This document shows positions 41,626-53,658 of a stretch of DNA of 64,000 bases, piece after piece (position 1 is the stretch's first letter; each line of letters starts with the position of its first letter). The notes beneath the pieces are model-generated. The model saw only the letters and a program-made list of their open reading frames with translations. It ran no database searches and was not told the DNA's origin. Origin of the DNA: Litomosoides sigmodontis (taxonomy: Eukaryota; Nematoda; Chromadorea; Rhabditida; Onchocercidae); NCBI GenBank assembly GCA_963070105.1, contig OY718806.1:7709865-7773864 (forward strand), given 5' to 3'. A program made the translations under genes and the position numbers.

Positions 41626-44600
41626 TTATGTGACTGACATCACCAGCACAATCTTAATGATTGAGTCTAACTCAGGATGCATGTACTCAAAATCACCTGA
41701 TGGGGACAATTTTACGGGATAAACATTTACCTGTAATAATCCAAAGACTGCTCCATCAACTCCAACGTGACAGGTGTGATGAACATCACCTTGAGGCTCA
41801 CTTATCAACAACGTGCAACTATTTTTGTCTTGTACTTTTTCACGAGAAAAGATTTTCGAATGAGCTAAAAAGGAAATTGATGACAAGTACTTATCGCACT
41901 TGTTGTTTGGCAATTCAATGGCAAGCTTTGCAACAGTTTCTTCGGGTCTAAATAAACCTGTTCGACCATTTCGCATGTAACCACGCCAGTAGTAGCCGTC
42001 TGGATATGTCGGAGGACTGAAACTTCAATGTAAATTACTAGAGTTTTCAGCTGAAGTCCAATGGAAATGAAAATTAAAACCAGAACTGAAATGAGACCGT
42101 AGACATTTGGAGCACGCCAAAAAGTCGCATAGCATAGCAAATGTATTAAGAAAACACCACCTAACTAAAGACACAAAATAAGCACGAACCACTTATCGAG
42201 CACAATTATGCTTTCATTTTTTGAATACTGAAGATGGTCAATGATTCCGTCATGACAAGATGCTACAGTAACCAAACACTGAGGCATGATTTCTGGAAGC
42301 TGTACTACGATGTCTGTAAAAGACGGGCGCTCCTCCGGCTTATGAGCCCAGCATTGCATCATGAGGTTATAAAATTCAATCGGACATGCGTCTGGACATT
42401 CTAGTCGTTTTAGATTTGGATAATCTATTGCTGCTAATATCTGAAAAAGCAAAAAGGAAAAGTCCTGGTGAGGGAACAAAAAAATTACAAACAGTGTCAG
42501 CGAAAGACTAACCATAGACGGAATGCAGCCAAGATGCACGTTATTAGAAGATTAATACAATGGAAGACTGAAAAAAGTAACCTGTGCACCGGTAAGCCCA
42601 GCCCAAGGCATTTGACCGAAAGAAAATATTTCAAATAATGTCACTCCGTATGACCAAACGTCACTGGCAGATGTGAACTTCAGGAAATTAATAGATTCAG
42701 GAGCACACCAAGCAATCGGTAATTTCACTGTTTCTGAAAACTCGCTTCGATAATAATCTTCGCCCATACCCAACGAACGGCTCAATCCGAAATCCGAAAT
42801 TTTCACCTGCAATTATAATATTTCGCCCTCTCTTAATAAATGCACAAAAATATTTTACAATTGTCTCTCTTACCTGTTCCATATTATCTTATTGCCTGAA
42901 AAAGAGAAATAATTACAGAACTACTTTTTCACGATCTAGAATGAAAAAAAAGTCTATTTACCCTTTCAACAGAAAAAACAAGAACATTTCGCGCTGCAAG
43001 ATCGCGATGAATAAGTCTCTCATCTGACAGATATTTCATACCCTGTGCGATTTGTATCGAAAATTTGCAAAGTGTATCCACAAAGAATGTGCAACGCAGA
43101 GAGGGCTTTTGAAGACACTCCAGTAATGACCCACAAGGTGCCAATTCAGATACCTGCACGAATGTAACTGGATAAAAACTAGGAAATAAATTGTGCTGCC
43201 CTTTTAGGTGAATGTGTTTATCGTTTAAAAAAAAAATGCATTTCTCTAGCTGAAAACCAACCAGCATAACTGCTTTAGTATCCAGTACTACGCCATAAAG
43301 TCTGACGACGCATTCATGACGCATTTTGTGCAACACTGCGACTTCTTGCAAAAAGTTAAGTGGATTGGAAAATAATTTCTCAGGCAAAATACATTTCACT
43401 GCTACCTGCAACAGTAATTTAGGTTAGTAAGCTTCGTATGCTTAAATTAGCTGTTTTCATCAGAAGCATTTAAACTTCGTAATCGAAATCAGGTAAAGCA
43501 GAAAAGTCCATGCATGTGGATCTTCTTAAACGGTTTAGAAATGGTCCCGTGGATATAAACCTAACCTAACACATCATGTGCTTCTTAATGACCGATTTAT
43601 TGCTCTTCATAACTTTTCAATGGTAACAAAACCATTACACCAAATACCTGTATTTGTTCAATGCTATTTGAATTATTCCACGCGGCTTGATAAACAGATC
43701 CGAACTCGCCCTTCCCCAGCCGCTTGGATAATGTAATATTCTCCAGATCTATCACGTGCTGCTCTTCATAACTGGATAAATGTTGTTCCTTTTTCTTCAA
43801 ACTTCCTACCAAAAATATTCAGAAGATATTTTATTAAAAACTGTTAAAGAATCAGAAAGTAATCTGAATTCCAACACGAGCGCAATTCCAATGAATAGTA
43901 TCGCTGCGACAACTCCATAACCGCCCAACTAATAAGAACTCGTCAGTAATTGTAAAAGAAAGGTGAATAAGACATGAATGAAGCTGATACCTTTACCGAG
44001 GATTTTCCTTCGCAGCTTTCCCATAATTGAAGATTTTGAAAATCTCCGACAGTAGGCCGCTTGCAAACGTTTCTGTTCCGGTCTGCTCATACCAATCTTG
44101 TTCAGGTCCTTCTCATCCACAAAACTCATGTCAGATGCATTGCGCAACCTTAGAACTGTTCGGATAGAATATTCATAACTGAAATACCTTAACTCAGATT
44201 ATCTACAGCATACTTATGAATATCGTTCATGAAAGAGTGATATTAACCTCATATCACTTCCATCATTCCCAGAAATACATCAGACCCACACCTCATTACT
44301 TGTTTTAATTGTTTTTCCTTTTCGTGCAATAATATGCGTACAAGCAACTTTTTTTGAAATCGTATAAAGCTTTTGACAACTCACAACATATCTCGCCAAT
44401 AATCGATTAATTTAATTGAAGCTTAACCTGACTTTTCATTAAGATAGAATTTAAATTGATTTATTTATCATTCAGTTAAATCTGACCGTGGTTTACCCTA
44501 ACTGGTATTAAATAGGCACACTTTTGCCAATGCTTCCTTTCTTTATTGCTGTTACTCAGGAATTTTGCTGTTTTCAACTAATACGATTAGAAGCAAAAAA

Positions 44601-44662
44601 ATATACCATAACAAATCAGCTTCACAGAGCAATTCTGAAATGGTACATTCTTCCACCGCCAT
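41626..44662 (-). CDS. ACK-family non-receptor tyrosine kinase (SAM-kinase-SH3-CRIB)
   Basis: Eight exons in transcript order: 44662-44607, 44178-43991, 43805-43648, 43405-43262, 43153-42962, 42806-42582, 42440-42193, 42016-41626; 533 residues. The N-terminal SAM-like domain ends DLNKIGMSRPEQKRL, typical of ACK1. The kinase is complete: LGKGEFGSV, VAVKC (Lys), LIHRDLAARNVLV (catalytic Asp), ISDFGLSR, WCAPES and WSYGVTLFEIFSFGQ, with tandem Tyr in the activation loop (GEDYYRSEF). The tail of the kinase, QCWAHKPEERPSF, is ACK-like. A short SH3 follows (YYWRGYMRNGRTGLF), then a CRIB motif near residues 475-489, ISEPQGDVHHTCHVG, for Cdc42-GTP binding. C. elegans relatives are ARK-1 (EGF signalling brake) and SID-3 (dsRNA import); I cannot say which is orthologous. 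The protein stops about 45 residues after CRIB, without the long Pro-rich tail. A 34-base intron-like segment (41731-41698) was read through. Confidence 0.92.
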
Positions 44663-45070
44663 TACTCTTAGCACTTTTTTTTGACTGCCAGTTGTAAGAT
44701 AACTCCCCCGTAATAAAGTTGCGCTAGGTAACCAACAGCATCCTGAAAACAAAAAATTAAAGAAGATAAGATTACGAATCACTGATGGAATGAGTAAGTC
44801 GATGTAAAACTTTTGTTGGAAAGTCGTTAGTGTTCTGAATCGCCTTATTTCCTGCAGCAAAAAATGGAATCTTTCTCCCGCATAATCTTCAGAACATCAA
44901 AAGTCAAAACGAACAACCGAGAGCAAAACAACCGTTAGCAGAACAGATGTGCCACGCGTCTCATAACGGCATTCAAAAGGGCTTTTGTTTGCGCGTTAAT
45001 TCAATTGCACTGAAAGTTGCGGCGGAGTGTCGTGCTTGTTTTTTCAGGTACTGGAAATGTAAGTTGGAAA
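44663..45070. promoter_or_regulatory. Compact bidirectional promoter, kinase / tafazzin
   Basis: Only 408 bp separate the two start codons. An acceptor (TTTTCAG) ending at 45047 lies 24 bases before the tafazzin ATG, and another (minus strand, GTTTTCAG near 44745) lies upstream of the kinase start. Both genes therefore probably have short trans-spliced leaders and share this promoter. Confidence 0.5.
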
Positions 45071-46769
45071 ATGGGCAAATCATATGGATTTCAATTCCAA
45101 TGGCCCTTTCCAAAGAATCCTAATGCCTTGTATAGGTTTGCTTCGAAGGCTACTCTCGTCGCAGTCCTCTCAGCGTGCAAACTCATCTTCTCAATGAGTA
45201 TGTTTCGAGCTATGTATGCACAAATAGTATACTACTTTTACGAACGATTTTTTCTTTGATGATGTAACTTCAGATATGAATCGAATGTCGGTCATTAACA
45301 AAAGTCAACTTCTGTCTGCTCTGGAAAATAAATCAAAACCGTTGATCACTGTATCAAATCATCGTAGTAACATGGATGATCCTTTAATTTGGTGTAAGTG
45401 TTTAACATGTAAGGGAGGAATTGGAAGATTGAATGCTGCAAGTGCTAGTTTCATTTCACTGATAGAATTGCATCAAATTTGATCTTACCTTGATTAATCC
45501 CTAATGATTTTGCTTTTCCACTTCAGGTCTTTTCACTTGGCGTGAATTTTTCTCTAACATATCAAGATTTCGGTACACTTTGGCAGCACATAACATATGC
45601 TTCACCAAACCTTGGCATACTTTGTTAGTAAATCGTTTTTTTTTCAGTAGAATTACATTTTGTAAATGAAAACCATCATAAAGTGTTAAATACTAAATCT
45701 CGTTTTCTAATGTGCCATACTGCAGTATGTTTTTTTTTTGTCCGAAATGTTGAACATAAATTTCAATCTGACTATTATTGTTTTAGGGGTGGACTTGACT
45801 ACATTACTCTTCTATATTTCATAAATTTTTCAGATCTAATATGAAAGTTTATTGTAGATTTGTTAGAGTCAGTAGTGAGATCAGTGACTTTTTTCGGGTG
45901 TTGATTGATTTCAAAAAAAAATTTTGATTCTTAGCTTTTCTGAATTTTTAGGTTCTTTTCATTGGGCAAGTGTGTACCTGTTGTACGCGGCGAAGGTGTA
46001 TATCAAAAGGGAGTGGATTTCTGTATTGAAAAACTTTCAGAAAATCAGTGGATTCATATCTTTCCAGAAGGTAAAGTAACACCGACTCCTATACGGATCA
46101 AGTGGGGTGTGGCACGTATGGTATGTTGCAAATTTTTGCTTATTATTTTTTTACTTATTGTTTTTTCTTCATAACTGTATGCAATTACTGCAACCTTCAT
46201 ATTTTTCTTATACTGAACCATGAATAAGAAGTAGCAGCATGTCGCTTTTATGTCCTAGATGCACTTAGAAAAATCTCCGTGAGGTGTACAAGCTCACTAA
46301 CTTTCAGATTATGGAAAGTCCAAATCCTCCAATACTTTTACCTATATGGATACACCGAATGGCTGAGATCTGGCCACAGTCGAAACCATATTATCCTAGA
46401 ATGGGCAAGGTAATAAATATAACTTTGCATGCATATTCCGCAAATGTAGCCCATATTACATTTCACGAACTTCGAATTTTGTTCGTTTTTTGTCTGACAC
46501 CATTTTATTTATTTGCCATCTGCGAGAGGAGGGGAGAAGGGGAAAGGGTGGGGTAGAAGGGGGGAGGGGGATGTTCATAAACAATTTTAGTTGGCCGTAT
46601 TCTCATATTTCAGCATGTCATAATCATGGTAGGCTCTGAAATTGATATGAAAGAACATATGTGGATGTTCCGTGCTGGCTCCGTAGCAGAAAGACGAAAA
46701 GCGCTTGCTGATTTCGTGCAAGAAAAATTGTTTGACCTCAGCCATCAAATAGGCAAAATCAAACTTTAG
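45071..46769 (+). CDS. acl-3: Tafazzin, cardiolipin transacylase
   Basis: Six exons: 45071-45197, 45274-45393, 45527-45623, 45952-46120, 46308-46409, 46614-46769; in phase, 256 residues, near the usual 260-290. It begins [17 protein letters not shown] and has the acyltransferase motifs: [11 protein letters not shown] (H-x4-D catalytic motif I), [38 protein letters not shown] (motif III) and WGVARM. Tafazzin moves acyl chains between phospholipids and cardiolipin in mitochondrial membranes; loss of the human enzyme causes Barth syndrome. The third exon uses the donor GTTAGT in phase 2, chosen because it gives HTLFFSLGKC as in other tafazzins. Intron 5 holds a G-run-rich tract. Confidence 0.95.
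46524..46571 (+). repeat. G-run-rich purine tract in tafazzin intron 5
   Basis: Forty-eight bases with six runs of three to six G separated by A-rich or single-T spacers, on the sense strand. It meets the usual sequence rule for a G-quadruplex and is very unlike the AT-rich surroundings. Confidence 0.8.
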
Positions 46770-48734
46770 CTAATTATAGGTGAAGTTCATCATGTAGGAA
46801 ATACAACTTAATTATCATTTCAGTTTCAGCTCAATCCCTATTTTGTTCGTCTTTGCTTCTCACAAATCGCATATACATAGGTGTCTGAAAATTCATATGT
46901 TTTTAAAAATTCAATGATGTTATGATGTCAGTAAGCTTAATTGACCGCTTTCTTTGGTAATAATGCGATCGTCTAGTTTGGTTAAGCCAGTAACAGTCAA
47001 ACTGTGATAAGTCTGATTAGTCTGCTATCCAATCGACACAAAAGTGCGGTATTTTTTAGAAGCTTATTTGGTATCTTGGAAGAAACTGCTTTTCAGAATT
47101 AAGAGGAAAGCGTTTCATGAAAATCAGCAATTTATTTTGTAATTGCGATAAAAATGCATTCTGGTTGACAGTTTGTCCAAATAAATTCCATGATTTTTTG
47201 CATTTGTAGTTAGGCTTTTTGATAGAATTTAAGGAGGAAGAGATATCGAACATCAAACAGGAATTCATCAACGCTCTTGCTATCCTCGTGTGAGCAGAAG
47301 TATGGTTTTGGAAACAGAACTTTATTTTACATTAAAAATTTTCTTACAGTGATGTGTTACATTACCCTCCACATTGCCAAAACGAGGATGGTCGCGATGA
47401 ATTAGGGAATTTCTTCTTCTAGACGCCTCACTAGCGTGGAGCTTTCATCGGTTATTTCTGCACTAGGACTTCATTTGCGATGTTGGAGAACTCTGATTTT
47501 GTTCACATTATTCTAAAATTCTAACGTTCTGCGGGATATACGTGATATGATCTACGACGTCTAAAACTGTTTTTAAGCGCCAAATACCGCAAAATAGTCC
47601 GAGGAACGTATTGGTGGAAAGAAATCGTGCTTGTGGAAATCTTATTTTACATATTCATTTGCATGCATTTCCGGAAATCGCCATATACCGAAGAAAATAG
47701 TAATTTTCAGTGGTCATAGGCTGTGCTGAGTTAGCTGTTGGTTTTCTTTTGTCGTAGGAGTAGATAAGGAAAGAAAAATGAAGATGTGTGAGTCATTGCG
47801 AATTGTTCGTAAATTTGACAAATCTACTTTAATTGTTCACAAAATCATGAAACATCGCGATACCCACACAGTGCTAAAGTGTTGTGGAAAACGCTTACCA
47901 GCTAAATTATCGTAAGTGGTTCCCGTCAGCAACATGTTCGGTGCGCAGCTGCTTCATTAACAGGAAAATGTACTGAATGGTACTGAATGGCACATACTGA
48001 TGGTCGAGTATTCTGGCGGCATTGACCAATACGTCAGAACTTTTTTCGATTTCAACATCGAATTATTACGATGTGAGGAGGATGGTTGAAAGCATGCAAT
48101 TTTTTCTTCTTAAATCCAAAAAATATGAATCAAAGAAGATCTTGTCCTCTGTAATGCATAATTCAGTGCCATCATCCGGAAATATAATTTCGTTCTCCTT
48201 TGCATAGCTCTTATTTTTTGTTGGAAGGTTTGAATACTTCGTTCTTTTAACTAAGAGGAGTTTTGTTGTGTTATTATGAATTGGATGTGTAGAAGTGACT
48301 TGAGTTAGTATACGGTAATTCTGGAAATATTTTGGAAGACTTTTTGCAAGAAAGAAAGTTATTCATAATAAAGTTAGAAGTGATTTGTAAGGAATAAGTG
48401 GGGGTAGTGTTGTGGGTGATGATGATAACAATAATGCAGACGGTATGATGAAGTAAGGAACTTGCAAAGTGCACCTTCGTGTGGAGTATTTGTGCATGTC
48501 CCATTGGTAGAGTTTACATCGGGTGGCAGTTGTCTGCTAGGAGGAACAAACTCTTTTCAATTTTCACAGAATAACAAAGGGGAAAAAGTGCACTTTGAGC
48601 CGTTCATCCGGCTAACATTGAACATCCAAACGAAAGAAGCGAGGAAGGAAGAACTCTCGAACAGTTACGTTCATCACGAACTCATCCTGTGTTCGTGTGT
48701 GTGTGTGTCTTCAAGGAACTGCTAAGACTGGACA
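46770..48734. other. Intergenic, tafazzin to micropeptide gene
   Basis: About 2 kb with no supportable coding exon. The frame 48462-48725 lies just upstream of, and in frame with, the micropeptide but ends in TAA ten bases before its ATG; it is more likely 5' UTR. Confidence 0.45.
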
Positions 48735-48905
48735 ATGGCACCTCCTGCATCCCGTAAACAGAGTATTGTTGAGGTTGTTGAAAGAACATTTGATAAGAAC
48801 ACTCTTATTCTTATCGTTAATCTGCTTATTCTTGTCGTGCTGACCAGTTTACTCTACATGGTGGCAACGTCAGCCATGGCTTCATCTAGAAGAGATGAAC
48901 ATTAG
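48735..48905 (+). CDS. 56-residue single-pass membrane micropeptide (phospholamban-like layout)
   Basis: A single-exon frame of 57 codons, ATG in a good context (gacaATGG), preceded by an acceptor-like TCAAG ending at 48715. The N-terminal half is polar and basic: MAPPASRKQSIVEVVERTFD. Then comes one strongly hydrophobic helix, about residues 24-46 (LILIVNLLILVVL then TSLLYMVATS), and a short charged tail SSRRDEH. There is no signal peptide; type II or tail-anchored topology is likely. The arrangement recalls phospholamban and sarcolipin: an R-x-x-S site (R7-S10) in the cytosolic part, an Asn (N29) early in the helix and an aromatic residue 12 positions later (Y41), as Asn and Trp are spaced in sarcolipin. 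That is similarity of pattern, not proof of homology. A strong donor GTAAGT lies 5 bases past the stop (48911), implying a 3' UTR intron or alternative ends. Confidence 0.55.
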   Translation: MAPPASRKQSIVEVVERTFDKNTLILIVNLLILVVLTSLLYMVATSAMASSRRDEH

Positions 48906-51235
48906 CGCTGGTAAGTAACTCACCTCTTTCCCATATAAACTTTCTTTTCTATCCCTTTCGCTTTCACATTTTCCTATAATAAACAAAAATCGTTCAACTT
49001 CACTTGTTTACAATTTTTTAATTATTGCAAATATCTGAAATAATTGGTAGCAAACTTTTCGCAATCGTTTTTGCTTTTTGATTGAATGATTTATCATGAG
49101 TATCATTGCTTAGTTTTGGTGAGTACTGGGCATTTCTAAATATAAAAACATAGTACTGGAAAGCCACCTGTTATTTTCATTTTTCTTCGGAAAAATCAAA
49201 TAAAGCCATTGCCACATAGTCTTTAAGGCAACGTTGAAGCTTGATGAAACGTGTATTCCAGACATTTAGACGTTACTGAAATGTTAATTAAGACGGTAGA
49301 TTGCTCAAATTGTCGTTAGTCTTCATTATGAAAAATTAAACGAAGTACTTCCACGTCCAAAGGTATGAGTATTTTACAGTATGGGTCACTTAAGGATTAT
49401 TTCCAGTACATGGGATTATTTTCATTGCTGTTAATAATATTAATATCGCGAATAGCTTATAGGCCTTATGGAATAACTCTTAAATAACTATTTTTGAAAA
49501 ACATTCTACTATACAAAGGGACAAATTCATGTGAGCATACATGATACCTCCTCACACATAAAGGAGTCAACACTCCAATGAGCGCATTTGAAAATTTTTG
49601 AATGTAAATTAAAATACTAGCATTAGAATTCATGAAATCACCAAATCAATAATAATAAGGCTCCGACAATTTCGCTCTTAAAACTTACCAGTACCGGTGG
49701 TAATTTAGTAGTTTTAAAAATTACTGGTATCGCTTCAACGAAACAAAACTTCATATTATTATATTTACAGATTATTTTACGTTAAACTTTGGATCTGCAA
49801 ACAAACACTGATAGCGTCGTTATGCATGATCATTTTTACCTCATGCCCAAGATTGATATGTGTTGTCTCAAAAATAGATTAATTCAATAAAATTTCAAGT
49901 CCAAATCCATTCTCGCATGTCTAACAAATAAAGCAAAATAATTCTTGATAAGGAAGAACTTGTGGTGTTTTGCATGATTTTTCTTGGCTCGCTAATGTTT
50001 GACAATGTCTTCTTGATTTGTATAAAGATTCTAAATGTTTAAAACTCTCATTATCACATTATGAGACAGTAGTGAACTGTTCAAATTGTAAGTGCTGTCA
50101 TTTCAAATTTGACGCGACATAACACAAAAAGTTCATGTAACGGATGACAACGTTCTTTGTTGTTCAACCTTAGCGCATGCAGACTGAAATATGTAAATTT
50201 TTCATAAATTAGCTATTTCAGTCTTCATACGTAAAGTGTCTTTATTGCAGTGAGTAAGGAAAAATTTTAGCAAGGAAAGCTTTGAAATTTTAAATTTACG
50301 TCAGCAGTGTAAATGCTTCGGCTTATCCATCAGTGCTTGTCAGTAACAGGTATGAAGAAAAGTACCAATCGTTAAAACCGCTTTGTAATGACTTTTCTGC
50401 CTTTTTGCCCATGATTTTATTGAATGTTTCCATTTCGTTTTCATGTAAATGTAATGAATTTCAGTGGAAAATTCCTCACATAGCCAATATAGCATGAATT
50501 ATGCTTCATCCTATTCCCTCGTGCAGTTTCAAAATTTCTCCAAATTTGAGTTAGATAGATATGCCACGCGTATTTCATATTACCAATAAAATTCTTCACA
50601 ATTTTGATTTTTGAACTGTTTAACACACAAATCGGAAGAGGGAAGATGAAAAATTAGTGCCTCAAAATGATTTGGGAAGAGAATAAGACTGCATAGAAGA
50701 ACTGAACACTTGAGTGGGAGGAAGCAGAGGATAGAGCAGCTAATGCTTCTCTTAGGTTTATGAATCGTTGAGTCGAGCAGGTCTGACATAATTCATCAAC
50801 TACCAAACAGTCAGATAACATCCATCGATCTTGGTGTGATTTCAGGTTAGCTTGAGTTGTAATTAGCATCCTGCTTCCTAACTTAGATTAACTGTAAAAT
50901 CCTTCTACATTTATCGTTTTATACTCTTGTATACTAACCGCCTGTTATAATTTCAGTTCATTAATGTAAAGTCATACAGTGTGACCGAGTTTGCAGAATA
51001 TTGGTAAATTTCATCCTTTTATATATGACAGGAAACTTTGTATACATTAATTATGAGATATGATTCTAAAACTTTGATGGTGATGATGCTAACCAGTTAT
51101 CACAATGTAGAAATGAAAGATTATATTAAGCACAAAAAGAAAGGCACAACATTTGTTCAGCAATTAAGTTAATCAGACAAGTAAATAATGTTTCAGGTTA
51201 TGTTGCACTAGCACTCACACTTTACAATTTCGGTT
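48906..51235. other. Convergent gene-free stretch, micropeptide / PEX2
   Basis: 2.3 kb with only short, unconvincing frames (e.g. 50580-50869 minus). It probably holds 3' UTRs, including a 3' exon used by the donor at 48911. Confidence 0.4.
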
Positions 51236-52831
51236 TCACAGTTGTAGAAAAAGGAAACAATCTGATTTCGTAACGCTTTCACATACTGCACAAAATGGCT
51301 CGGTGTGATAACATGTATAGCAGGAAATATGTCCACAGGTAACACTCTTCACCGGTATCACAACTCTCTGTTGACATCGTGTGCATATTGTTGCCATTAA
51401 ATTTGCTCGTTCCACATCTTTTCGACTTCTTGTCATCCCTCCAAAACAATTTCTGAGTGAAATGGAAAGAATCATCAGATCTCGAAACGCACACCATATG
51501 AGATTTCGATTAAGCGTTTCAAAATTCAACAAGCCTAGAACAAATTGAAATTTTCACAAGGGAGACTCTCCGAAACTTCCTAGATACTTAAATAATAGTG
51601 GATAGATAACCTTCGTATCACTAATAAATGACATGTGAACATCATTTTTTCATTGTTTCAATGCATATATTTTTTAGATCCTTTATCCACTCTTTAGAAA
51701 AATGACACTTCAAATTCTTCGATCTAAATCCAGGACTCATAGTATCTTGGTGTCATAACGAGTTTTGAAGTGTTCTCCTATCCTAAACTTTAGTTTCAGT
51801 CAAATTTCTTGTTTGCTCACTTAAGAGACGACCAGAATTTCTTGTCATTATGAATTTTTGAATAAAGTTATAAATTAATTGAAATGTCTTTCTGATTTTT
51901 ATATTCGTGCTTGCTGTATGCATATTACTTTATTAATAAGTGGCACAGGAATTTTGCATTATAGTAATTACCCCAGTTATATAGAAAACAATGAAATGTC
52001 TGGTGTCACCCAGTGTTCACGCGTGTTTCTTTTCCGAATAGAAATTTAAAGACATTTATGAAATTTGTTCCATCAACTTCAAGAATAGTCACCCTATCAG
52101 CTGGCACATTTACTGTGACCACTGTGGAGGATTGTGATTAATCTCTTCTACCAAAAAATTTCAACAAATTAGTAAATACTATCGTACCCAGTGTTTCCTT
52201 CGCCATTCTTCCCTCAGCATTTTTCAAATGCGTGATTCTTTCTGTGAGGTTCTGGTAGCCACCTTTATGATAAAAATGCAGGAGCTGCAAAAAATTTGCT
52301 AAACGGCACGTGGCGGCCATCTTATGTATCCATCTGCTATCGTGACTACACGAAGAAAGCAAACGATTCTGAATGTAAGGTGCCAGAATCGAAAGCATAA
52401 AGTGAAGAGATGTCTGCCAGTTAGATAGCCGGCTCAAGTTCCATCCTGGTGAATATTACAATATTCTGAATACTGATTTAAACAAAAAATGTTTTAAGAG
52501 TTTAGATGCATTCCCCAAGTTTCAGTTGAAAAATCGTTTGCAAATATTGTAAAACCTAGCACAAACTCGCTTAAGACAATAATAGATAAGTTTGAGCCAT
52601 ATTAATGATGACAAAATCGTAATGCGAACAGAACTCACCACTTTTTAAGCGATTAAACCATACAAGAGTATCAATGAATAAGAGAACTTCATCCTTGATT
52701 TTTTCCAGTTTGATGAAAACTGGTAAAGGAAATCTACTTTTCCAATGCTCGAAGCTATCTTCTATAACTTGACGTATGGCCTGGTCCATCCTGTGACGAT
52801 CAAGACTAGCAATTCTTGTTGTAACTTCCAT
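51236..52831 (-). CDS. prx-2: Peroxin-2 (PEX2), RING ubiquitin ligase of peroxisome import
   Basis: Three exons in transcript order: 52831-52639, 52445-52188, 51534-51236; in phase, 249 residues (vertebrate PEX2 about 305). The start TTRIASLDRHRMDQAI matches the PEX2 N-terminus; the middle has RLANFLQLLHFYHKGGYQNLTERI, then LNRNLIWCAFRDLMIL, the last membrane segment, then the RING: CTRCQQRVVIPVKSVTCGH, CYTCYHTEPFCAVC. PEX2 with PEX10 and PEX12 forms the peroxisomal retro-translocation channel and mono-ubiquitinates PEX5 for recycling. The join from exon 2 (GG|GTACG) to exon 3 was chosen because it gives LGLLNFETLNRNLIW. Confidence 0.9.
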
Positions 52832-53658
52832 CGCAACTAGTGGCTATTTTCCATCAGATTGCTGGCAAACATTTCCCGAGTTGCAAAAAGCTCGAAATCA
52901 CAATGACTACGAACAAATACCACGAATTACCCAAGCATTTCTAATAGCTAATCGCACGACAAATGATAATATACATATGCCACAAATAAGACTACGCAAA
53001 AATTTAAGGATGTAGAGCAGAAATTTTAACCACTTTAGCAAGGAAACTCATACCGCTTGTCGAATTATTGGCTGCCTTAACTCCCTATGAACAATCCTAC
53101 AAATTAAAGTTAAATATAAAATTAAAGGAATCGATAAACTAACCTTCACGTAATATACGGAAACACCATGAATAACACAATTTAAGAAATGTAGAATCGA
53201 AACTTATGCGCGAATTTTTTATTCATAATTTTTACAACATATGTTGTTAATTTAAAAACCATACAAAGAGTGGGCTAAAAGGTGAAACTATTATGAAAAA
53301 TTCAAAATGTAAATTTTATGAAGTGAATTAGAAATCAGTTAAAAAATTAGTGCAAAATCAGTAAAAAAGTAGAAAAATATCATGTAGGCACAAACTGGCT
53401 CATTTTAATTTTGTACACAGTTACATTCAAAATTAATGCCATTTGTGGCCTACTGAAAATGTCTTCACAAAATGATCAAAGTCGTCCATTCTGAACAAAA
53501 AGAAGCAAGCTGCAACCGAATAAATTTGTACGAGCAAATTGAAAAATGAAAACTACAAAAGAAGTTCCTGTCAGAAATGTTGTTATTACAAGCAATTTGA
53601 ATGATTTGAATGCAATTATTACAACAATAAATCTGCAAAAGAGTGATAGTAAGTAAAC
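52832..53658. other. Intergenic, RBM17 3' end to PEX2 start
   Basis: Both flanking genes run leftward. No coding exon is seen; it should contain the RBM17 3' UTR and the PEX2 promoter or trans-splice site. Confidence 0.4.

Noticed and set aside
52020..52123. Open stretch after acceptor CTCCACAG as a PEX2 exon
   Set aside because: Including it breaks the conserved order; the direct join 52188 to 51534 gives the expected PEX2 sequence in phase.
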